From Craterostigma plantagineum (lineage: Eukaryota; Streptophyta; Magnoliopsida; Lamiales; Linderniaceae), in contig JAPQWV010000002.1 of assembly GCA_027422505.1 (NCBI GenBank), positions 26,452,501-26,516,500 of the forward strand: DNA of 64,000 nt. Direction: 5' to 3'. The translations under genes and the position numbers were made by a program. The notes under the pieces are model-generated. The model did no database searches. It saw only the letters and a list, made by a program, of their open reading frames with translations, and had not been told where the DNA came from. Every line of letters starts with the position of its first letter. The stretch's first letter is position 1. This document shows, in pieces, positions 43,641 through 58,182 of this stretch.

Positions 43641-45093
43641 TTCTTGCTGGTATTTGGTCTTTTATTTCTGCAAAAATTAAAGAACAGTTCTTTGGAAGAA
43701 AACCCCTCAAAAAGCTGAAATCTGAACAGCCCACATAAAAAATATTTTTTAAATGCTAGAAATACACAGCAGCAATGAACTTAAGGATGAAAAGGTAATG
43801 CACTACACTGTTTTCATCAACAACTTAGAGGTTCTATCAGATTCAACTGAAAATGGAAACGTAGCAGAGGTAAAAAAGAAGATAAAGAATATGAAGAACC
43901 GAAAGGCGAAAACAAAACACCGCCCACCTCTTTTCTGGGGCCAAACTACCCAGGACAAAAGAAGTGTAAAGAACACAGAGCCCAAGTAGTAGAAAAGGTA
44001 AGCTGAAACGAAAATGAAACGGCAACTGAAATAGGGGGTGTAAACAGTGTGATGTGCGTGTGAGTGTATTAAGGTAGTGTCATTATAGCAAAAAACAAGT
44101 TATTTTCAGAAAGCCCATGAAAGTGATGAGGAAAAAGAAAGTAAAAGTTAATATAGAAGAAAATGGAGGAGGGTGGGTACCTAATTGTGAAGGGAATAAA
44201 GCTTTTGAAGGAAAGCAATTTTATAGAGATGAATGAAAAAGAATTCTCAATACATTCAAGAACCCAGCTTTATGAGCAAAAAGGTTCCAGCTTCGAAATC
44301 TTTATGGAGAAATAAAAGGTAGCTCTCTGTGTCATGTGTGTGTTGTGTGTTTTCTGCATACATCAAAGACTAAAGAGTAAAGGCAAGCGTAGGAAAAAAA
44401 AAGGTAGGGAAAAGTTGTGAAATTCAATACAAAGAAAGAAGAAAGAATGTATATGTTCAGAAAAAGTGTAATAAATGTGTCAATGGCATCATCTTTTACT
44501 ACTTTTTCTCTTCTCTCAGTTTAGTTTGACTCGAATAAATTTCATTGTGATGAATTAGAAGATCGGATTCTATTATAGTTAGGGAGTTTAATAGAACAAT
44601 TCATCTCCATTATACACTACCTCACCTATCTTGGGCAATGGGTGAGGAGAATCTTGAGCTTGATATAAAGTTTGATATTTTATTTTAGTATTTATCCTGA
44701 CCTCGTTTGTTTCTTTCTGCAACTGCGCAACAAAGACACACATGCTGCTTCTCTTGATATGATTTTTTGCAACTTTTTTCGATATGAATAGTCATACATA
44801 TATTATTTGGTCATCTGCCAACCTCGATTAGTGAAAGACATTACGTGGAGTAATGATGAAACGAGGAAGAAAATAGCCTAAAATCGCGATTATTAAAGTA
44901 TAATGAGTTGAATTATTGACAATCGGTAATTAATTGAAATGATATTGGGATGCCAAAACGGTACGAAGTGGGGACTGTGTAACACCGACACATTCTCTGT
45001 TATTTAGTGTTGACTGTTGAGATAGAAGAAAAATATTTATTCCTCTTAGTTCACTTTCTAAGCTCTTTTTGCCGGGTGGAATAATTTTTTATA
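43641..45093. other. Intergenic, transporter promoter
   Basis: Upstream region of the transporter gene. Short frames around 43750-43990 have no family resemblance. Otherwise AT-rich spacer up to the Mutator-like element. Confidence 0.5.
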
Positions 45094-48000
45094 GGGTTAA
45101 TTGAAGTTCAGACCCTACTAACATTTTTAACTGTTGGTTCAGGCCCTTTAGAATTTCATTTAGAATAAAGGACCTAGTTTTCGAAAGTTTAAGTGGAAAC
45201 TACCTAAAGGCTGCGAAAAGACATAATTATCCCTGAGATGCAAAATTTACCACATGATACCTAAATGATCCGATTACAGTTGTCGAAATAAATATAACAG
45301 TTTTGGGCTGAAAAAACACTTCCATTCATTTGAATAACAAATTGTCGGTATTGGGTACAATATCGATATATTTAGTAACAACTTTATCAATTATATTGCC
45401 AATACTAAGTCAACGATAAATCAGAGGAAATACCTAAATGATGCAATAAGACATATTTAACCCTAACATATGCCAAATCGACGAAAAATACTTGAATGAT
45501 GCGATAACAAGTTTCGAAATAATAATAACATCCGCGCTGAGAAAAACATTCATTTGAATAACAAATAGTATTATTGAGTACCACGCGCTGTAGACGAGAA
45601 TACCAATACTAATACAACGAATAACAAATTTGTCAGTTATACAACGAAAATTCAGAGAAAAATACCCAAAACCTGTAATAAGACATATTTGTCCTTCACT
45701 GTTGCAAAAATTTATAAGTATATGCCATCATCTCTCCCAAACAAGAGACGTCGATCGAAACGGGATTTCACACTCAGACCCGAACAAATCTCCACAATTG
45801 TGATAATATAAGTTGAAATTATCATTAATTTGATCATAAGTTGATAAGTTCCGGACATCAGTGACGTTAATTGTGAGAAAATAAATATTGCCCGTATAGC
45901 ATAAAATACCACGTTTCTTTTAGTAAATAACAAATCATGCCGCAGACGTAACACATCATTCAAAGCCAATACCGCTTCCTGCAGTAACACATGTCTTACA
46001 CTCAAGCGGCGAAAGAAAACTTCACGTTCCAAATCCGACCCAATCTTGACGTTACTAACAGCACAAAGTTATATCGGCTTCAATTTTCATGAGTCATCAT
46101 AATGAAAGAGAATTTTCGAAGTTCGTAAAGCACGAATGTCAAAAACAATTCGGAAATTTCGTTTAATACGATGAAATCTCGACTATAATGACCGGATAAT
46201 GTAAATTCCAACAATTTCATCATGGACCTTAGTTATCGACGATAATTATTGATGTTAATCATGGAATAACGAAAAACTTTGATGAGATTTAAGGGGTAAA
46301 CGTTTGCTAATTAAAATGTTTACTGGATAATACTTCATGCTTTCTGGGTAACAGTTAATGGAACAATAATACCATATGCTTGAAGTTTATAACAAATGTT
46401 TCCGCAAAACGAACATATAATGAGAAAATAATAACGACTCGTCACCAGTAAATAACACATGTAATACTCAAGTAAAGGCAAAGAGGACTAGATCGTAAAA
46501 TGTTGGAAATCGCTCGAATCTCCGACGTAAATGACACAATAAGGTTACATCGATGCCAATCTCCCGTGTAACCAACGAGGAAAAACTGGAATTTATCATG
46601 GAATAATGTGATTAATACAATACAAAAATTTCGTTGAAAAATAGGTGAATTCTCGACTTTAATAAACTAATAAGGTAGATTCGACTAAGTTTGACCACGA
46701 GTCATTTTAATTGAATGAGATTGTTAATGTTGATAATGGAATAACGAAGAATTTTAATGGGACCTAATATTGGAACTTTTATCAATTAAAAAGCTGGTTG
46801 GTAACACTTCATTTATTCTGAGTAACAATTTACGCATTCTGGGTAACACATTACTAAGAACATTCTAGAAGGTTCTAGATTGTCAGAGATTACAAATTTA
46901 ATATTACCACATTGCCTGCAAATAATACCACATGTCTGATAAAAAATAACGATATAAACAAAGCTTATAACACATTTGTAGCTACAAATAGCTAATCAAT
47001 ACCACATAACTATTTCGATTAATTTCGTTCGTTAATTCATTTCGTTCGGATGTATAAGATTGACATTAATGGAAATAGATGATACGATGAAGTTAAATCA
47101 CAAAATTTCATTAAAAGACACGTTTTGCGAAGGTTGGTATCAATATTTGAAAAGTTGAGATAAAAAAATCATATAAACATATAGCTCTTCCTTCACAACA
47201 TACTAGTATCTCTTTTAATGAGACATAATCTTTATGAGTTCCAACACAAACGTGTTCAAAGTTCAAAATTAAACCACAAATATCATTTTATATGTCGTAA
47301 ATCTGTATTTGATACTTTCTAGAAGTTATTTCTTAAGGAATATTAACAAGATGGTTCGTTAACGTTAACAGTAACAGATTGCCCGCATGTAATACTACAT
47401 GTTGCTAGAAAATAGCAATACAGACCTACTGAATAACACTTTTACTTATAATGATACCGTATAATAAGTTTCCAGTACCACATTACTAACTCGATTAATT
47501 TCGTTCATAAATGCACATTGTTCGAATTTACAAGGTTAACATCTTGTAAAAGTATGATTTGTTGCATTTATCACACCAAATTCCTTTAAAATCCACATTG
47601 TTCTATAGAGGTGGATGATAGTGAATGTTTGAGGTCAATAGTTATGTAAACTTATAAGACTTCATAGCAAAACATAGATTATTATCTTGTTCATTGAAAC
47701 ATAATATATGAATTTCAGCACGAATGCCATAAAAACTCAAAATTAAACCACAACTATCATTTTATATGTCGTAAATCATGAAAACTTAAAGTTAACCCTG
47801 AAAATTAAACCTTAATCTCCATAAGTTATAACAGTAAACCTTGGTGTTACAACGACAACAATTTGTAACACATAAACAACTTTTAGTAACATATGTAAAT
47901 AATGGATAACATTAAACAGTTATTAGTACCACATTTGCACTAATTTAGCAATCGCGCCCAAAATTCCAATTGTGGCATAAATCCCCCCCAATTAACCCAA

Positions 48001-49045
48001 TCAATCCACAAATCCCGCCCAAAATTTAGCAAGTATAGTAAATCCATCCGAATCCATCCAAAACCAATATCCCGCCCAAAATTTATCGAAACAGTTCTAC
48101 TAAAAAATATACCATATCAATACTTATGAAAAACAAAAGCAGATCATAATATACCACTTCAGATATTCCAAGTATCGTTACGATTTCATGTAGTAACAGT
48201 TCTATGCCTAATCGACGAAGAAGTCTTATGAGTTACCCATTGTATCATGACCCGCTTTGTTCTTAGTACCATATGTTGGACAAAAAAATATCACATCTAT
48301 ACTTATTATAAACAAAGTCAGAAGATATCACTTTGTCGGACAAAAATATCGTTTATGAGTAATTAAGTAATGTTACTTGATACCTTTATAACGTTAAGGC
48401 GAAACGTAGTAACAATAATGCATGAAATATACGTATTCGACATGAATCGACATACGTCCTGCTTCACACTACGTACGTTTTAGAAGTGATGAGGTAATGA
48501 TTATTTCAAAATTCACAGATCCTATGAAACGCTCAAACTATGGGTACCTCGAATACACACAGATTAGCTGCAATTGCTGCCAAAATCTAGTTCGATTTGG
48601 CCAGATTTATCTCAAATTTGAACCCATATAAAAATTCATTACAATTCTTACATGGTTCTTCATCAATACTAGAATAAAACCTACGTGACACATTATCATT
48701 TTACTAGATGGGGCAATCGATTGTGCTCGATTCATTGTGAAAAATGGATTTCGATTATCTGGAGAACTAAATATAAATCTGTTAAAAATATTTTACTATC
48801 GATAAGTACCACATTATCATTTTAAAGTAACGCTTATAAATTTTACAGTAACAAAGGCGTCGTATTTCTGTAACATAAAACTAGCGTTGAATACCACTTT
48901 AGTGAACGGTTTATTAAGGGTATTTTAGTCAAAACATAGTTTGGGTCTTTACCTTTAAATTTTTCAAAAAACAAACTAAATAAAAATCTGACAGAGTCTA
49001 ATCACTATATTTAAAATTGCCTAGGGCCTGATTGCAAATAGTCCC
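45094..49045. mobile_element. Large non-autonomous Mutator-like element
   Basis: 3,952 bases flanked by a perfect 9-bp direct repeat TTTTTTATA (45085-45093, 49046-49054), the duplication length of Mutator elements. The ends are diverged inverted repeats: GGGTTAATTGAAGTTCAGACCC at the left and, from the other side, GGGACTATTTGCAATCAGGCCC at the right, with similarity continuing for about 60 bases. There is no open frame beyond ~106 codons and no transposase resemblance. The interior repeats short words of the form GTAACACAT / ATACCACAT many times (e.g. near 45985, 46455, 46805, 46855, 46908, 46930, 46975, 47000, 47465, 47880, 47930, 48690, 48815), in one main orientation. Confidence 0.85.
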
Positions 49046-49054
49046 TTTTTTATA

Positions 49055-49600
49055 TGAAGACTGAGTTCTCAATGAATGTGCTATGTCATCCATAATTAAT
49101 CTGTCGACATTATTGAATTGGTATCATGATTACTTAAAGGAAAACAAGCAAGAAAATGCAACCGCCATCAATTACGTGAATACAAATTTTGTTTTTTTCT
49201 ACCAAACTAACTTGTTGCACTATAAAAAAGAAAAGGGGGTGTTTTCTTACGTTTGAGGATTAACTTCAAATCGCAGCAACTTAAGAATAGTCGTATAATA
49301 GCAAAACTGTTAAACGAATATTTTTCTACAGACTAGCATTTTTTTCATTGCAAATGACTATGTGTCTCAATCATGCCAGCTTGAAATAAATATTGCTTTA
49401 TTACTTGCATTGTGGATGACACAATTAATTAAAGTGCCACCACCTCCATTATAGTTCAATAAGCCATGTAGCAATTTATATCCTATGTAACATAATTGTG
49501 TGGCTGGAGAATTCAAGATATGACCTTTTACTTGTCCCACAATTTCTTGGTTATTTGTTTTACAAGTTTGAATATATGGATGAGTCCAGCCTGCCTATAA
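49055..49600. other. Intergenic
   Basis: AT-rich spacer between two mobile elements. No gene seen. Confidence 0.5.
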
Positions 49601-50276
49601 GGTCATCTCCAATCATTCCCTCTATATATAACGTTGCTACATTTAAATTCCTCTATACATACAGTTTAAACAGTAATGACAACTCCAACCATCTCCTCTA
49701 TATTTTCCTCTAAACCTAATAATATCATTATTTTATATATTTTATGTTATATTTAATATTTAGTTAATGATTTAAAACTATCATGATACTTCGTTGGTTT
49801 ATTATTAATATTACTAGAAAACTTTAATCATTCATTTATTAATAATAAATATTAAATAATACATATACGTGAAACAATGAGATAAATTCGGTTTTCTAAT
49901 TTAAGTAAATAATACTAAAAGATATAAACAAATAAGGAAATAAATTAAAAAAGAAAAAATAAAGAAAGGAAGAGAGGGATCGTCTTCTTCGTTTTTCCCA
50001 TTTAATTAGTTTGCACCAAACTCTGCCATCGTCCTCTCATATGTAGTATTCATCTTCACCAAATAACTTTGATTTTCATCAGATACCCAACCCCAAAATA
50101 CCTAGCATTAAAAGAAACTGAAAAAAAAAAAGAAAAAGAGATATAGCGGGTGAACAGTGCCCGCTTTAGATGGCGTGACACTGTTCCTTCCTCCAAACTT
50201 AGCGTGGTGTATGGCGTGCCATTGGAGTCCTTTCAGCCCTCTACACGTTCAGTTTAGTGCATCATTGGAGATGCTC
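49601..50276. repeat. PIF/Harbinger-like MITE, 676 bp
   Basis: Ends are GGTCATCTCCAATCATTCC and, from the other side, GAGCATCTCCAATGATGCAC, a terminus seen in many plant MITEs, with TAA directly outside both (49598-49600, 50277-50279). Very AT-rich centre, no coding capacity. Confidence 0.85.
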
Positions 50277-50502
50277 TAATAAGTGGGCTTTAATTCTATG
50301 TCAAATGTCGTCAAGATGAAATCTTTTTACAAGCATTCCTCCACAACTATGAAGTTATTATTATCAAGCTCTAATACGATTAGAACATAATACGAAAGAA
50401 CCATAGATTCAAAACAAGAAAGGAAGATAAAAGCAAGAAAAACAACTGAGTACATAAGTCACTGTATAGCGAGAGAAGAAGATGGTAACGAAAACACTTG
50501 TC

Positions 50503-52006
<1,504 letters not shown>

Positions 52007-53361
52007 CGTCGCATTAGCACACACAGCACTGTTGTAAAGGGAGAAGAAAAACAAAATTGAGAAGAAATAATGCTGGTTGGTATAGTTGGGACTTGGGGAA
52101 AGGAGAGAGGTCTAATAGTTTTTTTATGGGCTTCTTTTTTAGGGAGGTAGAGAGATGGAAAGACAACTAAGCTTAGGTCACATGATTCTTACTCATTCGT
52201 ATGGTGTTTTCTTAATAACCAAGTGGTTGAGACTTGAGTTGAGAGAAGAGTGATTTTACTCGTGGGCTGTGGTTTCAAGCTTTACGAACATAAAGATTGG
52301 ATTTTTATTTATTTTTTCTTTGCGGGTTTACGATAAAATGATATAATTTGATAAGTATGAAACCTGGTTCTATATATTATAAGAATGAGATTATATTTAT
52401 ATTAAGTCGTAATTTTTCTATGTCAAGTCAACGTTTGGAGAGTGATTACGGTGTGATATTATCTCTTGTTTAATTATGCGGCCATAAAAAATGCTTAGTT
52501 TTGAAATTGAAAACGATATACCATTAAAGACAATGCTTATTTGCCACTTCCTCGTTAACAATCAAGAATATGATAGAGTGGGAGAGACCGCTAAAGCATT
52601 GAATGCAATAACGTGATATCGATCAGGAGAATTTAATATGTTTAGAGAAAACATATTTCTTTTGAATTTTTGTTCCTTCATCATAAAAATAGTACTTGTT
52701 GTGCAACGGCATTGACGTACTCTTACACCTAACCGCCTCCATTTTTATCACAACTTGCTTGCTCTTCATGTCTTATTTTTATTTATTTAATTCGCTTCTT
52801 ATTGAAAGATAGGTGGTTTATTCTTTCACGATAGTCGATAGCAACCACGTAACAATCTAATCGGAAGAACAAAAATGAATAAAAGAAATATGGGAGAGTA
52901 AAAATTATGGGCCTACACACGTATTTAATAGTGCATATTGTTCCATCATTAAATAATGTAAGCACAAATTAGAAACGGAACCAATCAAACAGAAATCCTT
53001 CGTATACGAACGACTAATAATGTCTAAAGATTAACACATGGCGAGATTTATAAGTCAGTCACTCCATGATTAAAGGCCTAGTTTATGTATGGTTGTTATA
53101 ATACGATAAGTAAACGTCAAGTTTCATGATAAAAAGAAGGCCTATGATTATGATTATTACAGCAAAGTTTACAGAACAATTACGAAAGATTAAGGGCGAA
53201 GCTTTAACTATGAAGAACGAGAAATTCACGTTGGTGGGCTTCTAGACAATTGGATCCAAAAAGAATTTCAGTCAAGCCCATGTCGTTTATAATGAAGGCT
53301 CAAGAGAATAAGGTTATTCGTGGATCCTAAGATGAACTATCAATGTTTTTTGCTTGAAAAT
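52007..53361. other. Intergenic, ROP promoter
   Basis: Promoter and leader of the ROP gene (the first ~200 bases upstream include GA-rich and TCTAATAG words), then AT-rich spacer. No gene or TIR element supported. Confidence 0.5.
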
Positions 53362-53633
53362 GTCGTAACAAGGGGTGGATCTACAGTAGGTTCGAACCCC
53401 ACCTCCCACATGACTTTGGAAAGTCCCCATGGGCCTAAGCCCATGACTATCGTTGTTGGGTGGATTTGGGATGTATCCATCTGACCCCGGGGATTAGTCC
53501 CACCTCTGGAGTGTGTGGCGTTAGCCCATAGCCGGGCAGTGTGGGGATACCTCGGGACCGAAAAAAAAAAAGTAGGATCGGGGGGCCACGGTCCCCGCGG
53601 AAATTTTCGAAACTTTTAGGACTAATGTGTAGT

Positions 53634-54395
53634 TAGGGGTGGGATCGGGTCGGGTTTTTCGGGTTTCGGTTTTTCGGGTCGGGTACCCGATAATATCGGG
53701 TAGTGAATCTGATACCCAATCCCGACCCGCTCAAATGCGGGTACCCGATTTTCGGATACCCGAAACCCGTCGGGTACCCGCGGGTCGGGTTCGGGTATTT
53801 TTTATTTTTTTATTTTTTTTAATTTTGTTAAAACTAAATAAATGTTGTCCATGGGAATCGAACCTACAACATCATGTGGGAGAGCACTTATCACCTCTCC
53901 TTGAACCATCAAGCCAAACGAAATTTTGATCAAAGTTTTACATAAGTTTTACTAGTACGATGCGCTGGTCAATTTCTTATGGGAAATCAGTAGTCCCACA
54001 TCGAATTTTCAACTAAATTGTGGGTGAATCAGTTCTCTATATAATGGCATACCTCATCAAAGCTTCTTGTATTGCATTAGTTAGCTAGCCATTTAATGGC
54101 GATGCCATCTTGATTTTATTAGTTAAAGTTTTTATATAAATAAATAATTTAACTTAGTGGCCGGTTAATTTATTAAATGGCTGATCAGGCGAATTAAATT
54201 TTTTTTTTTATGTCGGGTACCCGATCGGGTAAATCGGGTAGCATATTGCTACCCGATACCCGACCCGATGTACACAGTCGGGTATCGGGTTTAAACCCGA
54301 TACCCGATATCAAACCCGATTTTTCTTCCGATCGGGTTAGAACCCGATCGGGTCGGGTAGGGTACCCGAAACCCGAATCCGAATGCCCACCCCTA
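53634..54395. mobile_element. hAT-like element with CGGGTA arrays, nested
   Basis: 762 bases bounded by TAGGGGTGGG and CCCACCCCTA, with a perfect 8-bp duplication TGTGTAGT (53626-53633, 54396-54403). Both flanks inside the TIRs are arrays of CGGGT/ACCCG words forming palindromes. It has the same design as the 39093-39616 element but with different repeated words. A tRNA-like B-box word in reverse (GAATCGAACC) occurs near 53856. Confidence 0.9.
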
Positions 54396-54456
54396 TGTGT
54401 AGTATATAGCTGAATGCGTATATATAGATTTCTATATCGTAAATATCTAAGAATGC

Positions 54457-54513
54457 TGTGTAGCCTAATGGTTAGGTAGCTGCACTTTTATACCTAGGGG
54501 TTCAAATCCTCAT
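54457..54513 (+). other. tRNA-like A/B box pair inside a transposon
   Basis: TAGCCTAATGG (54461-54471) fits the pol III A-box and GGTTCAAATCC (54499-54509) the B-box, at tRNA-like spacing. I see no acceptor stem or anticodon arm of a functional tRNA, so this is a tRNA-derived or tRNA-mimicking segment of the surrounding element, not a tRNA gene. Confidence 0.6.
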
Positions 54514-55316
54514 TCATGTGTTTTGTTTATTCTTTTTGAGGTTTATATTGCGTTGTTCTTTGTAATTTTTTCTTTGGCGTTTTTGTTCCTTTAATTTTCT
54601 TTTTAGTCTTTGCGTTAAATCATTTTTTTATGTTTTGTTCTTAGCCTTTATTGTCCTTTTTTATTTCTTTTTCTTAAATTTTTACTCTTCTTAGTTTTCC
54701 GTTTCTTTTTTTAGTTTTAGGTATTTTTGGGTTTTAACCAAACAATACAACTAAATTAATTATATATATTAATCAATTAGATTCTTATTTAATATCTAAA
54801 TTAGTCTCTTTTCACAATTTCTAGTTCTTTTCATGGTCTATTTAAATATTAATTGTGCACTAATAAAACAAAGACCAATTACAAAAGCTTTCCCTCAAAT
54901 TTTACTTATGAACCTTAATATAATTAAAAATCACTTTTTGAATAAGAAATACAATATCGAATAAAATGACTCAAATAAATATTACGGTGATATTCATAAG
55001 ACAGACTTGTGTTATTCTCTCCTTTATTTTCTTTATAGGATATATTTATTTAATATTAATAATATACTACGCTATATCAATATCATGACATGTTGGCAGT
55101 ATTTGAGCTCCACCAAGGTTATCATCAATTTTTTATTCTCTTTTATATCGGTTTTTTTGTTTGTTAAATGTAGGATTTTTAAGTTTTTTTTGTAAGTTCA
55201 TAAGTTTATATGAAAAAATCAAAACTGATAAATTTTCAAAGAAAAATAGAAAATGAAATTTTGACGTTTGCCATTTACGGCCCCAATAAAACTTTTGGAT
55301 CCACCCTGGTCGTAAC

Positions 55317-56535
55317 CAAGGCTTCTTAATAGGCAGTATATATCCATCAAGAATTCAGAATCATAAAAAATTCTTTTTTTAATAAAAAATTAGTAGGATA
55401 ACTTGATTTTTGATGAAAATGGCTACTATAGACGAGCGATGACAACGTACGTAAGAGCTAGGCCATACGTAGTTTGATTGACTTGGTATGCATTGGAGCT
55501 TCATTAATAAGTAATAACTAGTATGTTAAGCACATCCAGTGTATGTGCAAAAAATATATCAAGTTATTTATTCTTTATTCTTCTTCTTAAATAAATCAAA
55601 CTTGGAGCAGTTTTAGTTTTCATGCAATGGTTTTTTGATCAGTCAAGGACTCAAGAACGTGGTCCATAATTGTTTAAAGGTGGTTCCACGTTAAAATTAT
55701 CAGTTAAAAATTGGTTCAAAATTATGGTGTAATTGATACACCAAATTGAACTAAAGTTTACAATTTTTAACATGTCCTTAGCATTAATAACTAGTATAGA
55801 TAATAACATCTGTTTTAGTCCATCACAGATTATCCGTCATAATCATAATACCCAAAAGTCAACACTCGCCAACCTTATCATCAACTGTCACAGGTTTGCA
55901 TATTTATTATACCTACATATGTATGCCGATTCAATTATGTAATGTAATAAGAGATGAAACCGACGCGAAGTCTTCACTGAAACAATCTCTATATTTGGAG
56001 TTTGAAATTATATATACTGTTATTATTACATCGTATGTTGATCTGTATTCCGAACACTACGTAACGCATATAACATTATCATAAGAATAACATGAAAGAT
56101 CATATTTTGAATTCAACGCGGCTTTGCGACTTGTGAGGGAGATGATCTAGAAGTATTACAAATAAAAAGTAAATGGGAAAAATGATAAGAAATACATATG
56201 CGGCGTACAAACTCTCACAGTAACTTTCATGAAAGCGTCCGACGTTTTTGCACAAACACGAGTAAATGTTATGTGCTGTCATTTGACTTTGTGAGAGAGA
56301 AGGATGATATGATAATAGTACCATCATTTATATTTCATTACTACTTTGTCAACCTCAGCACAACATAGAATAGATGTATCGTCTCTTTGATCTCTCTATA
56401 TAATATCATTGGACCCTTGTCCCAATTCTCTTACTAATAATAATACTTTCAACGATTATATCTAATCTATCTGTCTGTCTACACATATTAGCCATCAAAG
56501 TTAAGGTGAGAAACCCTTTTTGTTTTTTCAAGAAA
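55317..56535. other. Intergenic, MYB promoter
   Basis: AT-rich spacer and the promoter/leader of the R2R3-MYB gene; TATATAA-like words near 56396-56405 may be the TATA box. No other feature supported. Confidence 0.5.
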
Positions 56536-57725
56536 ATGGGAAGAGCACCTTATTGCCGCGATAAGAAGATTGGTGTTAAGAAAGGTCCATGGACGCCTGA
56601 AGAAGATATTCTCTTGGTTACTTATATTCAAGAGCATGGTCCTGGAAATTGGAGGGCTATCCCAACTAATACAGGTGAAAATATATCTTAAGATAAGAAT
56701 GACTGATTAATTACACCAGGGTTTGTAAACTAAATTATTAGATGTTGATCCCTAGCTTTCTTCTTCTAAGGGATTATATATAGAATCAGTTAAAAAGCTG
56801 TGCAATTTATGTTAAAAAGGATGAAGCTCATTAATGGGTTATTACATCTTTTGTCCTTTTAGGTTTGCTTAGATGCAGCAAAAGCTGCAGACTTCGATGG
56901 ACTAATTACCTAAGGCCAGGAATCAAACGTGGTAGCTTCACTGAACATGAAGAGAAGATGATTATTCACCTTCAAGCTCTTCTTGGCAATAGGTGTGTCT
57001 CGTTTAAAATTCAACAAATATAAAAATTCCACATGAGATTTTATTCTTACATATATATCTTGCATTTGATAATTAATAACAGGTGGGCTGCAATAGCTGC
57101 ATACCTTCCACAAAGAACAGACAATGACATCAAGAACTATTGGAACACATACTTGAAGAAGAAGCTAGCAAAAGTTCAAGGGCATGGTGGTGGCGATCAA
57201 AAGGGCCAATGGGAGAAAAGGCTTCAGACAGATATTCACATGGCTAAACAAGCCCTTTACGAGGCTCTTTCCTTGGACGAACAACTATCATCAAAATCTT
57301 TGAACTCTTATTCCTCCACGAACAACATCGCTCCACTAACTAATCATTCAACGCCTACAACATATGCGTCTAGCGCAGAAAACATCGCTCGCCTGCTAGA
57401 AAAATGGAGCAAGAACTCTCCAAAGTCCTCTCACGATTTCACTGGCTCATCATCATTATCTGATAACGATGGTAATATTACTTCAAGTCCTATCGACGGT
57501 GGAATGAGCAATACTTTCTTGATGAGCAGCTTCGCAGCATCGAACTCGGAAATCACGCTAAGGAATGGGGCGTTGCAAGATGATCAAGAAATCAACGTTG
57601 AAGGGCCACAAATGCCCTTGAGTGTGCTTGAGAACTGGCTGTTTGATGACATCTGTGCACAAGGGCGGTATGGAATAGACTTCATGGACATGGGCTTGTA
57701 CTCTGAAACTTATGCTTTGTTCTGA
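56536..57725 (+). CDS. R2R3-MYB transcription factor, subgroup 1 (MYB30/60/96 type)
   Basis: Three exons, 56536-56674, 56863-56992 and 57083-57725, at the usual R2R3-MYB intron positions; 303 residues. R2 begins [20 protein letters not shown] and R3 is [20 protein letters not shown] followed by [20 protein letters not shown]. The subgroup 1 motif [16 protein letters not shown] lies at 182-197 and an acidic C-terminus ([12 protein letters not shown]) follows, as in MYB30, MYB60, MYB94 and MYB96. These act in cuticular wax synthesis, guard-cell behaviour, abscisic acid and defence responses; which role applies here cannot be read from sequence. Oddity: the N-terminus is [19 protein letters not shown] instead of the near-universal MGRPPCCDK form, one residue longer and lacking one of the two Cys. 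Confidence 0.95.
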
Positions 57726-58107
57726 AGAATAATAATATTACTGTGTATTAGATTCTATAGAACAACTCGGCAATTCGTCAGTAGAGGGTTTTCAAGATGG
57801 GTGAAAAGGCTTTTAGAGCGTGAACAATAATTGTATTATAATTTACAAGTCTTGTCATTAGTTTAATTTGTATGATTTGATATGTATACTAGTAATGTAA
57901 TCGCCAATATTGTTCGCGATAAATGAGGACTAGGGTTTGATTTTCGGTCACTTCTTATGGGAATCGAAGAGATCATTTTGTTGAGTATTTTTATAATCAT
58001 TGTTGTTTCATTTAACCTGCTTGTCCCTCTTCTCGGACTTTTGCAAGTCTTCATCTTGCTTAAGCCTTACGTCTAGAATCAATCTTATGTCGACGTTGTG
58101 TGTGTAC

Positions 58108-58182
<75 letters not shown>

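Larger units (their letters stand above)
53370..55308. mobile_element. hAT-like element, 1.9 kb, with nested insertion
   Basis: Flanked by a perfect 8-bp duplication GTCGTAAC (53362-53369, 55309-55316). Ends AAGGGGTGGATC / GATCCACCCTG are imperfect inverted repeats. Interior words (GGGGGCCACGGTCCCCGCGG, AAATTTTCGAAA; ACGGCCCCAATAAAA near the right end) match the 36499-37912 element read in reverse, so both are the same family. A second element is inserted at 53634-54395. No coding capacity; a tRNA-like box pair lies at 54457-54513. Confidence 0.88.

Noticed and set aside
45712..46032. 106-codon minus-strand frame inside the large Mutator-like element.
   Set aside because: No domain resemblance and no codon structure; isolated in a non-coding transposon.
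53840..53920. Second tRNA-like stretch (GAATCGAACC ... AACCATCAAGCC).
   Set aside because: Box words only; no acceptor stem pairing seen; inside the CGGGTA hAT-like element.
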